The notes beneath the pieces were generated by a model that worked only from the letters and a program-made list of their open reading frames with translations, was not told where the DNA came from and ran no database searches. Below are positions 26,042-36,544 of a stretch of DNA of 37,379 nt, piece by piece; the first letter of the stretch is position 1, and each line of letters opens with the position of its first letter. A program made the translations under genes and the position numbers. The DNA is taken from contig NZ_JAPJPF010000013.1 of the NCBI RefSeq assembly GCF_030825805.1, positions 1 through 37,379 on the forward strand, in the 5' to 3' direction. The stretch comes from Streptococcus sp. (GTDB lineage: Bacteria; Bacillota; Bacilli; Lactobacillales; Streptococcaceae).

Positions 26042-26914
26042 TTATTCTCCAAATATTTCTTGCTGTAGCCGTTTCCCAGTTGGAGTAGTTGCTAGACCAC
26101 CTTCAGCCGTTTCTCTAAAGGCAGTTGGCAGGCTTGATCCGACCTGGTACATAGCATCGATGACTTCATCAACAGGGATTTTGGATTCAATTCCTGCCAG
26201 AGCCATATCCGCCGCAATATATGCATAGCTTGCACCCATAGCATTTCGTTTGACACAAGGAACCTCTACCAGTCCTGCAACAGGATCACAAATTAAGCCT
26301 AGCATATTTTTAATGACGAAACAAATGGCTTGGCTAGCTTGGTAAGGGCTTCCCCCAGCAGCTAACGTCAAGGCAGCCGCACTCATAGCAGATGCTGATC
26401 CAACCTCAGCTTGACAGCCTCCCTCGGCTCCTGAAATCGATGCATTGTTGGCAATAACCAGTCCAAAGGCTCCTGCGGCTAATAAGAACTCCAATTGTTG
26501 GTGTTTATCTAAATGGAGTTTTTCGATGGCTGAAGTAAGAACAGCGGGTAAGCAACCAGCTGATCCAGCAGTGGGAGTAGCACAGACCAAGCCCATTTTT
26601 GCATTGTGTTCGTTGACAGCAATAGCATTTTTGGCAGCGGTTAGGACAGTATAGTCAGAGAGGGCTTTTCCAGATCGAATATAGCGATCTAGTTTTGCAG
26701 CATCTCCACCAGTCAAGCCACTTCGAGAAAGTTGGTCATTGAGTCCAAGATGAACGGATTCTTTCATGACTTCGAGGTTTCGAGTCATAAGAGTCAGAAC
26801 TTCTTCGCGCTCGCGACCAGTTAGTTCAAACTCAGTTGCAATCATTAATTCTGCGACATTTCCTTCATAGTGGAGGGTCGCTTGCTCAACTAGTTCGGTA
26901 ATGGAATAAAACAT
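26042..26914 (-). CDS. sdaAA: L-serine dehydratase, iron-sulfur-dependent, alpha subunit
   Basis: The 290-residue subunit carries the catalytic centre that turns L-serine into pyruvate and ammonia. Three conserved cysteines suit the 4Fe-4S cluster: Cys167 (GGCQ), Cys209 (ICDPVAG) and Cys220 (VPCVKRN), at spacings of 42 and 11 as in type 2 serine dehydratases. The STGST-like region appears as TPTAGSAGC. AAGGAG precedes the ATG, nine bases after the beta-subunit stop. Confidence 0.96.
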   Translation of the reverse strand: MFYSITELVEQATLHYEGNVAELMIATEFELTGREREEVLTLMTRNLEVMKESVHLGLNDQLSRSGLTGGDAAKLDRYIRSGKALSDYTVLTAAKNAIAVNEHNAKMGLVCATPTAGSAGCLPAVLTSAIEKLHLDKHQQLEFLLAAGAFGLVIANNASISGAEGGCQAEVGSASAMSAAALTLAAGGSPYQASQAICFVIKNMLGLICDPVAGLVEVPCVKRNAMGASYAYIAADMALAGIESKIPVDEVIDAMYQVGSSLPTAFRETAEGGLATTPTGKRLQQEIFGE

Positions 26915-26923
26915 GGGGTCTCC

Positions 26924-27595
26924 TTATTGAAAGAAATTCACATTGTGTAAATGAGGAATTTGACGGATTAACTCAATCGCTTCGTCACAATTTCGAGAAT
27001 CCACTTCAATAATCATAATAGCCTTTTCGCCGGCTTTTTCGCGGGTTACATTCATTTGGGCGATATTGATATCATAGCGGGAAAGGGCTTCTGTTACATG
27101 GGCAATCATCCCAGGAACGTCTTGGTGAACAATAATAATAGTTGGGGTGTTCATATTTAGAGAAATTGCAAAGCCATTTAACTCGGTGACTTGTATATTT
27201 CCCCCACCAATAGAAATTCCTGTGACGGAGATGGTTTTGTGCTCATTTTTCACCGTGATGGTCGTCGTATTTGGATGAGGCGCATTGCTCTCTTTTTGAA
27301 TAGACCAGACGATTCGAATTCCTCTTTCATGAGCAATTTCAAGACTATTGGGGATTCTTGGATCATCTGTGTCCATCCCCAAAATACCAGCTACAAGGGC
27401 CAAGTCTGTCCCGTGGCCGCGATAGGTTTTGGCAAAGGAATTAAACAACTGAAATTCAACTTCTGTAGGATCCTCTCCAAAAATAGAAGAGACAATTTTT
27501 CCAATACGAACAGCTCCAGCAGTGTGGCTACTAGAAGGTCCAATCATAACCGGTCCAATAATATCAAATACGGATTGGAATTTAAGCGAATTCAT
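26924..27595 (-). CDS. sdaAB: L-serine dehydratase, iron-sulfur-dependent, beta subunit
   Basis: The 223-residue beta subunit starts FDIIGPVMIGPSSSHTAGAVRIG, the family signature, and ends in an ACT domain (about 148-223) thought to bind serine or act structurally. First gene of the sdaAB-sdaAA-HAD operon. AAGGAG is seven bases before the ATG. Confidence 0.96.
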   Translation of the reverse strand: MNSLKFQSVFDIIGPVMIGPSSSHTAGAVRIGKIVSSIFGEDPTEVEFQLFNSFAKTYRGHGTDLALVAGILGMDTDDPRIPNSLEIAHERGIRIVWSIQKESNAPHPNTTTITVKNEHKTISVTGISIGGGNIQVTELNGFAISLNMNTPTIIIVHQDVPGMIAHVTEALSRYDINIAQMNVTREKAGEKAIMIIEVDSRNCDEAIELIRQIPHLHNVNFFQ

Positions 27596-27625
27596 CAGTC
27601 AGCTCCTTAGGGTTTCTTTTCTTTC

Positions 27626-27631
27626 ATTATA
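27626..27631 (-). promoter_or_regulatory. Probable -10 of the serine dehydratase operon
   Basis: TATAAT on the minus strand, 30 bases before the sdaAB start. No convincing -35 is visible. Confidence 0.5.
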
Positions 27632-27682
27632 ACAAATCTAGGGCATGTTTTCTTCTATTTAAGAGGGAAATTTTGTTTTAAA

Positions 27683-27699
27683 CTTAAAAGATACTTAAA
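27683..27699 (-). promoter_or_regulatory. Candidate CiaR binding site
   Basis: On the minus strand TTTAAG-TATCT-TTTAAG fits the CiaR consensus NTTAAG-N5-WTTAAG. No good -10 lies 10 bases downstream, unlike at htrA. It sits between the divergent sdaAB and second LysM genes and could affect either. Confidence 0.5.
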
Positions 27700-27742
27700 A
27701 CTAGTTTATTTGAGGTGTTTTTTATTCTTGCTAACATATTAT

Positions 27743-27795
27743 TGAAACATTTGACGTGATTTCATAAAGTTTCTGAAACATTTCTTCTGTAAGAT
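27743..27795 (+). promoter_or_regulatory. LysM-gene promoter element, copy 2
   Basis: TGAAAC at 27743, again at 27774 (31 bases on), then TGTAAG at 27788 (14 further), ending in TAAGAT. Distances match copy 1 exactly, and TGTAAG lies 38 bases before the ATG against 37 in copy 1. Confidence 0.55.
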
Positions 27796-27825
27796 AAAGA
27801 ACATACAGAAAAGGAGTGTAAAACC

Positions 27826-28353
27826 ATGAATAAAAAAATCTTTGTAAAACGTGTTATCGGACTAAGCTTATTATCAGGAATGTTTATTCCCGTCCTTGCC
27901 AGTGCAGAATCTTACACTGTAAAGTCAGGTGATACCTTATCAGCTATTGCTAAAGAGAAGAATACAACGGTTGATGCGATTGCTAAGAAAAATAAGATTA
28001 GCAATGTCAACCTCATTACAGTTGGTCAAGTTTTAGAGATTGAAGATGAGAAGACAACAACTAATACTACAGAGCAAGCTACCACTACACAAGTAACAAC
28101 TACGGTATCTGCCTCAGATGGCTTGAGTGCCGAAGATGCAGCGGCTAAAGAATGGATTGCCCAGAAAGAATCAAGTGGCAGTTATACAGCACAAAATGGC
28201 CAATACTATGGTCGTTACCAGTTATCCCTTTCTTATTTAAACGGTGACTTGTCACCAGAAAACCAGGAAAAAGTAGCCAATCAATATGTTGTCAACCGAT
28301 ATGGATCATGGTCGGCGGCTAAAAACTTCTGGCTGGCCAATGGCTGGTATTAA
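27826..28353 (+). CDS. Secreted LysM protein with aggregation-promoting-factor-type domain
   Basis: The 175-residue protein has a signal peptide (cleavage probably after ASA, residue 27) and a LysM domain (about 29-72, SGDTLSAIA and GQVLEIE). A Thr-rich linker leads to a C-terminal domain (about 105-175) like that of lactobacillar Apf proteins: EWIAQKESSGSY, NGQYYGRYQLS, GSWSAAKNFWLANGWY. This fold is related to the transglycosylases, with Glu in QKES as the candidate catalytic residue. Likely a cell-wall-associated muralytic or surface protein. AAAAGGAG precedes the ATG. Confidence 0.9.
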   Translation: MNKKIFVKRVIGLSLLSGMFIPVLASAESYTVKSGDTLSAIAKEKNTTVDAIAKKNKISNVNLITVGQVLEIEDEKTTTNTTEQATTTQVTTTVSASDGLSAEDAAAKEWIAQKESSGSYTAQNGQYYGRYQLSLSYLNGDLSPENQEKVANQYVVNRYGSWSAAKNFWLANGWY

Positions 28354-28361
28354 AGTAAATG

Positions 28362-28388
28362 AAAGAGTTCAGCAAATGGACTCTTTTT
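28362..28388 (+). terminator. Terminator of the second LysM gene
   Basis: AAAGAGTTC/GGACTCTTT form a 9-bp stem (one G-T pair) with a 7-base loop and a run of T. Confidence 0.82.
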
Positions 28389-28447
28389 TGATTTACAGAC
28401 TTGTAAACATATAGATACAATAGCCAATAAGAAGAATGGCAAGATGC

Positions 28448-28476
28448 TTGTTTTCTACTATAAAGCGTGTTACAAT
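28448..28476 (+). promoter_or_regulatory. Promoter of mnmA
   Basis: TTGTTT (28448-28453) and TACAAT (28471-28476) are 17 bases apart with a TGT extension. Transcription should start near 28483, just before the leader repeats. Confidence 0.6.
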
Positions 28477-28490
28477 TGATAATGCTCAAA

Positions 28491-28531
28491 ACGACCTTCA
28501 ATCGTTGAAGCAAACCACGACCTTCAATCGT
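28491..28531 (+). repeat. Two 15-base direct repeats in the mnmA leader
   Basis: ACGACCTTCAATCGT occurs at 28491-28505 and 28517-28531. TTGAAG (28505-28510) between them can pair with CTTCAA of either copy, giving two exclusive small hairpins. Two units only, so not a CRISPR. Confidence 0.6.
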
Positions 28532-28533
28532 GA

Positions 28534-29679
<1,146 letters not shown>

Positions 29680-29680
29680 A

Positions 29681-29708
29681 TTGACAAATTTTCTCAATTT
29701 GCTACAAT
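29681..29708 (+). promoter_or_regulatory. Promoter of the Nudix gene
   Basis: TTGACA (29681-29686) and TACAAT (29703-29708) are 16 bases apart, beginning one base after the mnmA stop. Confidence 0.75.
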
Positions 29709-29730
29709 AATAAAAGCAATAGAAATGATG

Positions 29731-29793
29731 GTCAAAGCTCATGGATGTTGCAGGCTTTTTTGTCCTGCACTTCTCAGAGTTTTGACTATTTTT
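29731..29793 (+). ncRNA. Structured leader or small RNA before the Nudix gene
   Basis: GTCAAAGCTC (29731-29740) can pair with GAGTTTTGAC (29777-29786), one G-T pair. Within it GCAGG (29750-29754) pairs with CCTGC (29764-29768). TATTTTTG follows, so the whole is terminator-like and lies between a good promoter and the ribosome site. I know no riboswitch class that fits. Confidence 0.4.
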
Positions 29794-29816
29794 GTGTCGT
29801 TTCGAAAGGAAGTTAC

Positions 29817-30272
29817 ATGCAAGAACAGGATTTTCGGACCAAGTTAAACCAAATGGTTTTTGGTGTGAGAGCGACTGCTTTGATTGTAAAAGACAATCGA
29901 TTGTTAGTCGTAGAAGATGAGGACGGCTTTTATACAATCGGAGGTGCTATTCAAGTGGATGAAGCTACTGAAGATGCCGTAGTTCGAGAAGTAAAAGAGG
30001 AACTTGGGGTCGCATCTAGAGCGGTTCAGTTAGCTTTCATTGTTGAAAATCGCTTTGAACAAACTGGGGTCCACTATCATAATATCGAGTTCCATTATTT
30101 AGTGGACTTGCTGGAAGATGCACCGTTAACCATGCAAGAAGATGCGAAGCCATTACCTTGCCGGTGGCTTGCTTTAGATGATCTACGTACTGTTAATCTG
30201 AAGCCGGCATTTTTAAAAACCGCCTTACCAGATTGGGACGGACAATTACGACACATCCATCTTAAAGAATAG
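29817..30272 (+). CDS. Nudix hydrolase
   Basis: The 151-residue protein carries a full Nudix box, from G-A-I-Q-V-D-E through REVKEELGV (about residues 42-64), with the metal-binding REVKEE. Nudix enzymes cleave nucleoside diphosphates linked to other groups; the substrate here is unknown. The frame opens earlier, at 29745 in the leader hairpin, but AAAGGAAG nearby sets the start at 29817. It ends eight bases before mnmG, so the two are co-transcribed. Confidence 0.9.
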   Translation: MQEQDFRTKLNQMVFGVRATALIVKDNRLLVVEDEDGFYTIGGAIQVDEATEDAVVREVKEELGVASRAVQLAFIVENRFEQTGVHYHNIEFHYLVDLLEDAPLTMQEDAKPLPCRWLALDDLRTVNLKPAFLKTALPDWDGQLRHIHLKE

Positions 30273-30280
30273 GAGAAAAA

Positions 30281-32194
30281 ATGACTTATAATTTTATAGA
30301 AGAATACGATATTATTGTAATCGGGGCGGGGCATGCTGGGGTAGAAGCCTCCCTTGCTGCGAGCCGAATGGGTTGTAAAGTTTTACTTGCAACCATCAAT
30401 ATCGAAATGTTGGCGTTTTTGCCATGTAATCCTTCGATTGGTGGTTCTGCAAAAGGGATTGTGGTCCGTGAGGTAGATGCTCTCGGTGGAGAGATGGCCA
30501 AGAATATTGACAAATCCTATATTCAGATGAAGATGTTGAATACAGGAAAGGGACCAGCTGTTCGTGCGCTTCGTGCTCAAGCAGATAAAGAGCTCTATTC
30601 TAAGGAAATGCGTAAGACAGTTGAGAATCAAGAAAACTTGACCCTTCGCCAAACCATGATTGATGAAATTTTGGTAGAAGATGGGAAGGTTATTGGTGTT
30701 CGAACTGCGACCCACCAAGAATATGGGGCCAAGGCTGTCATTGTCACGACTGGAACGGCTTTACGTGGAGAAATCATCATTGGGGATCTCAAGTATTCAT
30801 CAGGCCCTAACCATAGCCTTGCTTCTATCAATTTGGCTGAAAATCTCAAGAATCTTGGACTAGAAATTGGACGGTTCAAAACAGGTACGCCACCACGTGT
30901 AAAGGCATCGTCAATCAATTATGAAGAAACGGAAATTCAACCAGGTGATGAAAATCCAAATCACTTTTCTTACAATTCGCGTGACGAGGATTATTTAAAG
31001 GATCAAATCCCTTGTTGGTTAACCTATACCAATAGTCAAAGCCACGAAATCATCAACAGCAATTTACACCGAGCTCCAATGTTTACAGGTGTTGTAAAGG
31101 GAGTTGGACCTCGCTATTGTCCATCTATTGAAGATAAGATTGTTCGCTTTGCGGATAAGGAACGCCACCAGCTATTCCTTGAGCCAGAAGGACGCAATAC
31201 AGAAGAAGTCTATGTCCAAGGCTTGTCAACCAGTTTACCAGAAGATGTGCAAAGAGATCTTGTCCATTCTATTAAGGGATTGGAAAATGCTGAGATGATG
31301 CGAACCGGTTATGCGATTGAGTATGATATGGTCCTTCCACATCAATTGCGAGCAACACTAGAAACTAAGAAAATCTCAGGTCTCTTTACCGCAGGCCAAA
31401 CCAATGGAACGTCTGGCTATGAGGAGGCCGCTGGCCAAGGAATTGTGGCAGGGATTAATGCTGCTCTAAAAATCCAAGGAAAACCAGAGCTCATCTTAAA
31501 ACGGAGTGATGGTTATATTGGGGTCATGATCGATGACTTGGTAACCAAAGGAACAGTTGAGCCCTATCGTCTGTTGACTAGCCGTGCAGAATACCGTTTG
31601 ATTCTTCGTCATGATAATGCAGATATGCGCTTAACAGAAATCGGTCGTGAGGTTGGTTTGGTTGACGATGAACGTTGGGCACGTTTTGAAACCAAGAAGT
31701 ATCAGTTTGAAAATGAAATGAAGCGCCTTGACAGTATCAAGTTAAAACCTGTAAAGGAAACGAACGAGAAGGTTGCAGCGCTAGGTTTTAAACCATTGAC
31801 AGATGCTGTCACAGCCAAAGAATTTTTGAGAAGACCAGAAGTATCTTATCAAGATGTTGTCAACTTTATCGGACCAGCAGCTGAAGAACTAGATGATAAG
31901 ATTATCGAGCTGATTGAAACTGAAATTAAGTACGAGGGTTATATCTCAAAAGCTTTAGATCAGGTTGAAAAAATGAAGCGGATGGAAGAAAAACGAATTC
32001 CTGCCAATATTGACTGGGACGATATTGACTCCATCGCAACAGAAGCTCGTCAAAAATTCAAGTTGATTAATCCAGAAACGATTGGTCAAGCTAGCCGGAT
32101 TTCAGGTGTCAACCCAGCTGACATTTCTATCTTGATGGTGTATCTTGAAGGCAAGAGTCGAAGCATTTCTAAGAATCAAGAAAAAGAATCCTAA
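30281..32194 (+). CDS. mnmG: tRNA uridine-5-carboxymethylaminomethyl modification enzyme MnmG (GidA)
   Basis: The 637-residue FAD protein works with MnmE (not in this window) to build the carboxymethylaminomethyl group at wobble U34. The FAD-binding GAGHAG is at residues 15-20, and conserved blocks such as [19 protein letters not shown] and GYEEAAGQG are present. Length is normal. AGGAG precedes the ATG. It ends with its own terminator. Confidence 0.97.
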   Translation: MTYNFIEEYDIIVIGAGHAGVEASLAASRMGCKVLLATINIEMLAFLPCNPSIGGSAKGIVVREVDALGGEMAKNIDKSYIQMKMLNTGKGPAVRALRAQADKELYSKEMRKTVENQENLTLRQTMIDEILVEDGKVIGVRTATHQEYGAKAVIVTTGTALRGEIIIGDLKYSSGPNHSLASINLAENLKNLGLEIGRFKTGTPPRVKASSINYEETEIQPGDENPNHFSYNSRDEDYLKDQIPCWLTYTNSQSHEIINSNLHRAPMFTGVVKGVGPRYCPSIEDKIVRFADKERHQLFLEPEGRNTEEVYVQGLSTSLPEDVQRDLVHSIKGLENAEMMRTGYAIEYDMVLPHQLRATLETKKISGLFTAGQTNGTSGYEEAAGQGIVAGINAALKIQGKPELILKRSDGYIGVMIDDLVTKGTVEPYRLLTSRAEYRLILRHDNADMRLTEIGREVGLVDDERWARFETKKYQFENEMKRLDSIKLKPVKETNEKVAALGFKPLTDAVTAKEFLRRPEVSYQDVVNFIGPAAEELDDKIIELIETEIKYEGYISKALDQVEKMKRMEEKRIPANIDWDDIDSIATEARQKFKLINPETIGQASRISGVNPADISILMVYLEGKSRSISKNQEKES

Positions 32195-32217
32195 CTTATT
32201 AGGACGTAAATATGTGG

Positions 32218-32245
32218 AAGAAGTAGCCAAATAGCTACTTCTTTT
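32218..32245 (+). terminator. Terminator of mnmG
   Basis: AAGAAGTAGC/GCTACTTCTT form a 10-bp stem with a 6-base loop followed by TT and C. Confidence 0.8.
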
Positions 32246-32258
32246 CTCGTTTTACTGT

Positions 32259-32292
32259 ATATTTACAACAGTGTAAATATACTTTACACTGT
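32259..32292. promoter_or_regulatory. Overlapping inverted repeats upstream of gdpP
   Basis: ATATTTACA-ACAG-TGTAAATAT (32259-32280) is perfect over 9 bp. ACAGTGTAAA (32268-32277) and TTTACACTGT (32283-32292) form a second perfect 10-bp repeat sharing its middle. The two cannot form at once. It lies about 90 bases before the gdpP -10 and looks like an operator array or a switchable hairpin. Confidence 0.55.
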
Positions 32293-32379
32293 TTAACAAA
32301 TGAGCGACCGGACCTTGACCCCTGTCAGCTTTTTCTTTGGTGGAAAGGCTTGACTGGCCTCGCTTTTTCTTATGTTTTA

Positions 32380-32388
32380 TGGTATAAT
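32380..32388 (+). promoter_or_regulatory. Extended -10 promoter of the gdpP operon
   Basis: TGGTATAAT ends 19 bases before the chosen gdpP start, implying a very short leader. No good -35. Confidence 0.7.
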
Positions 32389-32407
32389 GGCCCAACAGAG
32401 GTTTATG

Positions 32408-34384
32408 ATGAAAAAATTTCGTATGACGCCTATCCATTATTGTATGGTAGGTTTGTTAGCATTTATTATATTAGCCATCAGTTCCAGATTATTGGGTGGA
32501 ACAATTGCAAATTTATTTGTGATTCTGTTGATTCTTTCCGGTGTCATCTATCTCTTTCTTCATCAATTAAAGCAAGTAGAATTGGATGAGCTAGAACAAA
32601 TTCAATATGTCAATCATCAGGCTGAAAATGGATTGGCCTCGCTACTGGATAAAATGCCAGTTGGTGTAATCAAGGTAAACGGTGAAACCAATGAAGTTGA
32701 GTGGTTCAATCCTTATGCGGAGTTGATTTTCTCTACTGAGGATGGGCAATTCGATGTGGAATACCTGCAACAAGTGTTGGCGATTCCTTTTGAAGGGAAA
32801 GGCCATTATGCAACCATTGGAGATAAGAAATATTCTGTTTATCTAGATTCCCAGGCCAGTGTCGTTTATTTTTTTGATGCGTCTAGTGAGTATGAGGCCA
32901 ACGTTGGTCTTGTAACGACTAGGCCGGTCATCGGAATTATGTCCGTAGACAACTATGATGATTTAGAAGATGTTGTGTCTGATTCAGATATCAGTAGTAT
33001 CAATGGTTTTATTGCAAACTTTGTTGAAGAATTCTCGGAAAAATACCATATGTTTTACCGAAGAGTCGGGATGGATCGCTTTTATCTTTTTACCGACTAT
33101 ACCGTTCTTGAACAATTAATCGAATCCAAATTTTCTATTATTGACCAATTCCGTGAGGAAGCGAAAAATCGTGAATTACCCATTACGGTAAGTATGGGAT
33201 TCTCATACGGAGATGGCAATCATGATGAAATTGGTAGAGTTGCTTTATCGAATCTAAACTTAGCTGAAGTCCGAGGGGGCGACCAAGCGGTTGTGAAAGA
33301 AAAAGAAGAAGGTAAGGATCCTATTTTCTTTGGAGGTGGGACAGCCTCTGCTATCAAGCGTACCCGTACCCGAACTCGTGCGATGATGACAGCTATTTCC
33401 GAAAAAATTAAATCGGTTGATCAGGTATTTGTTGTTGGCCACAAAAAATTAGACATGGATGCTTTGGGGGCATCGATTGGGATGCAATTGTTTGCAAACA
33501 ATATCAACGAACGCTCTTATGCAGTTTATGATGATACGTCTATGGCTCAGGATATCGAAAGAGCGGTTGAAAAAATTCAATCAGATGGAGCGACTAAACT
33601 CGTAACGGTTTCAGATGCTCTACGGATGGTAACCGATCAATCCCTTTTGATTATGGTAGACCATTCGAAGACAGCTCTCACTCTTTCAAATGATTTGTAT
33701 GAGAAGTTTCACCAAGTCATTGTCATTGATCACCATAGACGGGATGAAGACTTCCCTGAAAATGCCATGATCACTTATATTGAAAGTGGCGCAAGTAGTG
33801 CCAGTGAGTTGGTTACGGAATTGCTTCAGTTCCAGAATTCTAAGAAGAACCGCTTGAATAAGATACAAGCCAGTGTTTTGATGGCTGGAATTATGTTGGA
33901 TACCAAGAATTTCTCTGTTCGCGTAACGAGCCGTACATTTGATGTAGCTAGTTATTTACGAAGCCGAGGCAGTGATAGTGTCCTCATTCAGGAAATTTCA
34001 GCTATTAACTTCGATGAGTACCGCGAAGTTAATGAGTTGATCCTAAATGGTCAAATGGTATTCCCACATATTATTGTGGCAACAGGAGTAGCAGATGTTC
34101 CTTATGGAACGGTTACCATTAGTAAAGCAGCCGATAGTATGTTGGCCATGTCTAAAATTGAGGCGACCTTTGTCATTGCTCTGAATGAACAAGGAAGCAT
34201 TTCCATTTCAGCTCGAAGCAGAAGCAAAGTTAACGTGCAAAAAATTATGGAGCAAATGGGAGGCGGAGGCCACTTTAATTCGGCGGCTTCTCAATTGGAA
34301 GATGTAACCATCGATCAAGTTCGTACCCAATTGATTGACTGTATTCAAGAAGAGGTCCAAAAGGATAAGGAGGAAGAAGAATGA
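32408..34384 (+). CDS. gdpP: Cyclic-di-AMP phosphodiesterase GdpP
   Basis: The 658-residue membrane protein has two N-terminal membrane helices (about residues 5-55), a PAS-like domain, a degenerate GGDEF domain and a C-terminal DHH/DHHA1 phosphodiesterase. DHH-domain metal residues are visible in [11 protein letters not shown] (Asp349, Asp351) and VIDHHRRD (Asp441-His442-His443); DHHA1 has [10 protein letters not shown]. It hydrolyses c-di-AMP, which controls potassium and osmolyte balance and beta-lactam tolerance. The frame opens at 32372, upstream of the -10. AGAGG (32397-32401) sets the start at 32408. It overlaps rplI by ATGA. Confidence 0.96.
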   Translation: MKKFRMTPIHYCMVGLLAFIILAISSRLLGGTIANLFVILLILSGVIYLFLHQLKQVELDELEQIQYVNHQAENGLASLLDKMPVGVIKVNGETNEVEWFNPYAELIFSTEDGQFDVEYLQQVLAIPFEGKGHYATIGDKKYSVYLDSQASVVYFFDASSEYEANVGLVTTRPVIGIMSVDNYDDLEDVVSDSDISSINGFIANFVEEFSEKYHMFYRRVGMDRFYLFTDYTVLEQLIESKFSIIDQFREEAKNRELPITVSMGFSYGDGNHDEIGRVALSNLNLAEVRGGDQAVVKEKEEGKDPIFFGGGTASAIKRTRTRTRAMMTAISEKIKSVDQVFVVGHKKLDMDALGASIGMQLFANNINERSYAVYDDTSMAQDIERAVEKIQSDGATKLVTVSDALRMVTDQSLLIMVDHSKTALTLSNDLYEKFHQVIVIDHHRRDEDFPENAMITYIESGASSASELVTELLQFQNSKKNRLNKIQASVLMAGIMLDTKNFSVRVTSRTFDVASYLRSRGSDSVLIQEISAINFDEYREVNELILNGQMVFPHIIVATGVADVPYGTVTISKAADSMLAMSKIEATFVIALNEQGSISISARSRSKVNVQKIMEQMGGGGHFNSAASQLEDVTIDQVRTQLIDCIQEEVQKDKEEEE

Positions 34385-34833
34385 AAGTTATCTTTTTAGC
34401 AGATGTAAAAGGAAAAGGAAAAAAAGGGGAAATTAAAGAAGTCCCAACAGGTTATGCTCAAAACTTTTTGATTAAAAAGAATTTAGCCAAAGAAGCTAAC
34501 GCCCAAGCGATTGGGGAACTTCGCGGTAAGCAAAAATCTGAAGAAAAAGCCCATGCGGAACTAGTTGCAGAAGCGAAAGATATTCAAGCGAAATTAGCAG
34601 AAGAAACGACCGTTGTCCAATTTACAGAAAAAATTGGTCCTGATGGACGTACATTTGGTTCGATTACCAATAAAAAAATTGCAGAAGAACTACAAAAACA
34701 ATTTGGGATCAAAATCGACAAGCGTCACATTCAAGTGGCTTCTCCAATTCGCTCTGTCGGCTTGATTGATGTGCCTGTTAAAATTTATCAGGATATTACA
34801 GGTATTATCCAAATTCGAGTAAACGAAGGTTAA
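34381..34833 (+). CDS. rplI: 50S ribosomal protein L9
   Basis: The 150-residue protein starts [17 protein letters not shown] and has the L9 signature through [13 protein letters not shown], then the long connecting helix and C-terminal domain. It binds 23S rRNA at the base of the L1 stalk. GGAGGAAG lies in the gdpP end, and the 4-base overlap implies coupled translation. Confidence 0.98.
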   Translation: MKVIFLADVKGKGKKGEIKEVPTGYAQNFLIKKNLAKEANAQAIGELRGKQKSEEKAHAELVAEAKDIQAKLAEETTVVQFTEKIGPDGRTFGSITNKKIAEELQKQFGIKIDKRHIQVASPIRSVGLIDVPVKIYQDITGIIQIRVNEG

Positions 34834-34857
34834 GTAAATCGTTAGAAAGGAATGACT

Positions 34858-36213
34858 ATGGCTGAGATAGAAGAATTAAGAACCCAGCCTCAAGATATCC
34901 AAGCAGAGCAATCTGTCTTAGGAGCCATCTTTATTGATGAGGGAAAACTGGTTTTTGTTCGTGAGTTTATTGAGCCAGCAGATTTCTTTAAATATGCCCA
35001 TCGGTTAATTTTTAAGGCGATGATTGACCTTGCAGATAGGGGAGATGCTATCGATGCGACGACCGTTCGCAATATTTTAGATAGCCAAGGGGACTTGCAA
35101 AATATCGGTGGTCTCTCTTATCTAGCTGAAGTTATCAACTCTGTTCCGACCTCAGCTAATGCGGAATATTACGCAAAGATTGTTTCCGAAAAAGCGGTTC
35201 TAAGACGCTTGATTGCTCGTTTAACGGAGAGCATTAATCAAGCATACGATGGAGCGAGTCCGTCGGATGAGATTATTGCAGGCGCAGAAAAAGCCCTGAT
35301 TGATGTTAGTGAAAATGCCAATCGAAGTGGTTTCAAGAATATCAAGGATATCCTAAATATCAACTTTGGAAGTCTTGAAACTCGCTCATTGCAGACAACG
35401 GATATTACGGGGATTGCAACAGGTTATCGAGATCTTGATCATATGACAACAGGTCTTCATGAAGAAGAGTTGATTATTCTTGCGGCTCGTCCAGCGGTTG
35501 GTAAGACTGCCTTCGCTCTAAACATTGCCCAAAATATCGGAACCAAGTTGGATAAAACAGTTGCTATTTTCTCACTGGAAATGGGGGCTGAAAGTTTGGT
35601 GGATCGGATGTTGGCAGCAGAGGGCTTGATTGAGTCTCATTCTATTCGTACCGGTCAGTTGACAGATGATGAGTGGCGGAAATATGCCATTGCCCAAGGA
35701 AATCTAGCCAATGCCAGCATTTATATAGATGATACTCCTGGTATTCGGATTACAGAAATTCGATCTCGTTCTAGAAAGTTAGCACAAGAAACTGGTAATC
35801 TTGGCTTGATCCTTATCGACTACTTGCAGTTGATTACAGGGACTGGACGAGAAAACCGGCAACAGGAAGTTTCAGAAATCTCTCGTCAATTAAAAATTTT
35901 GGCGAAAGAATTGAAGGTTCCTGTGATTGCCCTTAGTCAGCTATCTCGGGGAGTCGAACAACGACAAGATAAGCGGCCGGTTCTATCTGATATCCGTGAA
36001 TCAGGATCCATCGAGCAGGATGCAGATATTGTTGCCTTCCTATACCGTGATGACTATTATGAACGTGCAGGTGAGGAAGAAGAAGGCTTGCCGAATAACA
36101 AGGTTGAAGTCATCATTGAAAAAAACCGTTCAGGAGCGCGTGGAACAGTGGAGTTAATCTTCCAGAAAGAATATAATAAGTTCTCCAGCATATCAAAGAG
36201 AATAGAGGAATAA
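34858..36213 (+). CDS. dnaB: Replicative DNA helicase (DnaB; DnaC in Bacillus naming)
   Basis: The 451-residue hexameric helicase unwinds DNA at the fork. The N-terminal domain (about 1-150) binds primase, and the RecA-like motor has Walker A ARPAVGKT (Lys216) and the block LILIDYLQLI. No intein interrupts it. An ATG at 34852 is in frame but only one base from GAAAGG; 34858 has proper spacing and the conserved start MAEIEELR. It follows rplI and precedes veg. Confidence 0.97.
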   Translation: MAEIEELRTQPQDIQAEQSVLGAIFIDEGKLVFVREFIEPADFFKYAHRLIFKAMIDLADRGDAIDATTVRNILDSQGDLQNIGGLSYLAEVINSVPTSANAEYYAKIVSEKAVLRRLIARLTESINQAYDGASPSDEIIAGAEKALIDVSENANRSGFKNIKDILNINFGSLETRSLQTTDITGIATGYRDLDHMTTGLHEEELIILAARPAVGKTAFALNIAQNIGTKLDKTVAIFSLEMGAESLVDRMLAAEGLIESHSIRTGQLTDDEWRKYAIAQGNLANASIYIDDTPGIRITEIRSRSRKLAQETGNLGLILIDYLQLITGTGRENRQQEVSEISRQLKILAKELKVPVIALSQLSRGVEQRQDKRPVLSDIRESGSIEQDADIVAFLYRDDYYERAGEEEEGLPNNKVEVIIEKNRSGARGTVELIFQKEYNKFSSISKRIEE

Positions 36214-36216
36214 TGG

Positions 36217-36489
36217 ATGAGTGATGCATTTACAGATGTAGCAAAAATGAAAAAAATCAAAGAAGAAATCAAGGCTCATGAAGGCCAAATTGTGGAAATG
36301 ACCTTGGAAAATGGTCGTAAACGTCAAAAAAATAAGTTTGGTCGATTAATTGAAGTCTATCCTTCTTTGTTTATTATTGAATACACTAATGAAAACAGTT
36401 TACCTGGTGAACCAGCAACAACCTATGTTGAATCGTATACTTACTCAGATATTTTGACTGAGAAAAATCTGATTCATTACTTAGACTAA
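36217..36489 (+). CDS. veg: Veg family protein
   Basis: The 90-residue protein starts MSDAFTDVAKMKKIKEEI and contains GQIVEMTLENGRKRQKNKFG, typical of Veg. In Bacillus, Veg stimulates biofilm formation through an unknown mechanism. It begins three bases after the dnaB stop, with AGAGGAA as ribosome site, and ends the gdpP-rplI-dnaB-veg operon. Confidence 0.92.
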   Translation: MSDAFTDVAKMKKIKEEIKAHEGQIVEMTLENGRKRQKNKFGRLIEVYPSLFIIEYTNENSLPGEPATTYVESYTYSDILTEKNLIHYLD

Positions 36490-36515
36490 TCTGGCTAGGG
36501 TGAGCTACAACTTCC

Positions 36516-36544
36516 AACCGTCTCTTCTTGGAGATGGTTTTTTT
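36516..36544 (+). terminator. Terminator after veg
   Basis: AACCGTCTC/GAGATGGTT form a 9-bp stem with one G-T pair and a 6-base loop, ending in seven T residues. Confidence 0.88.

Noticed and set aside
28491..28531. CRISPR-like repeat before mnmA
   Set aside because: Only two units with an 11-base spacer and no cas genes; treated as a leader repeat instead.
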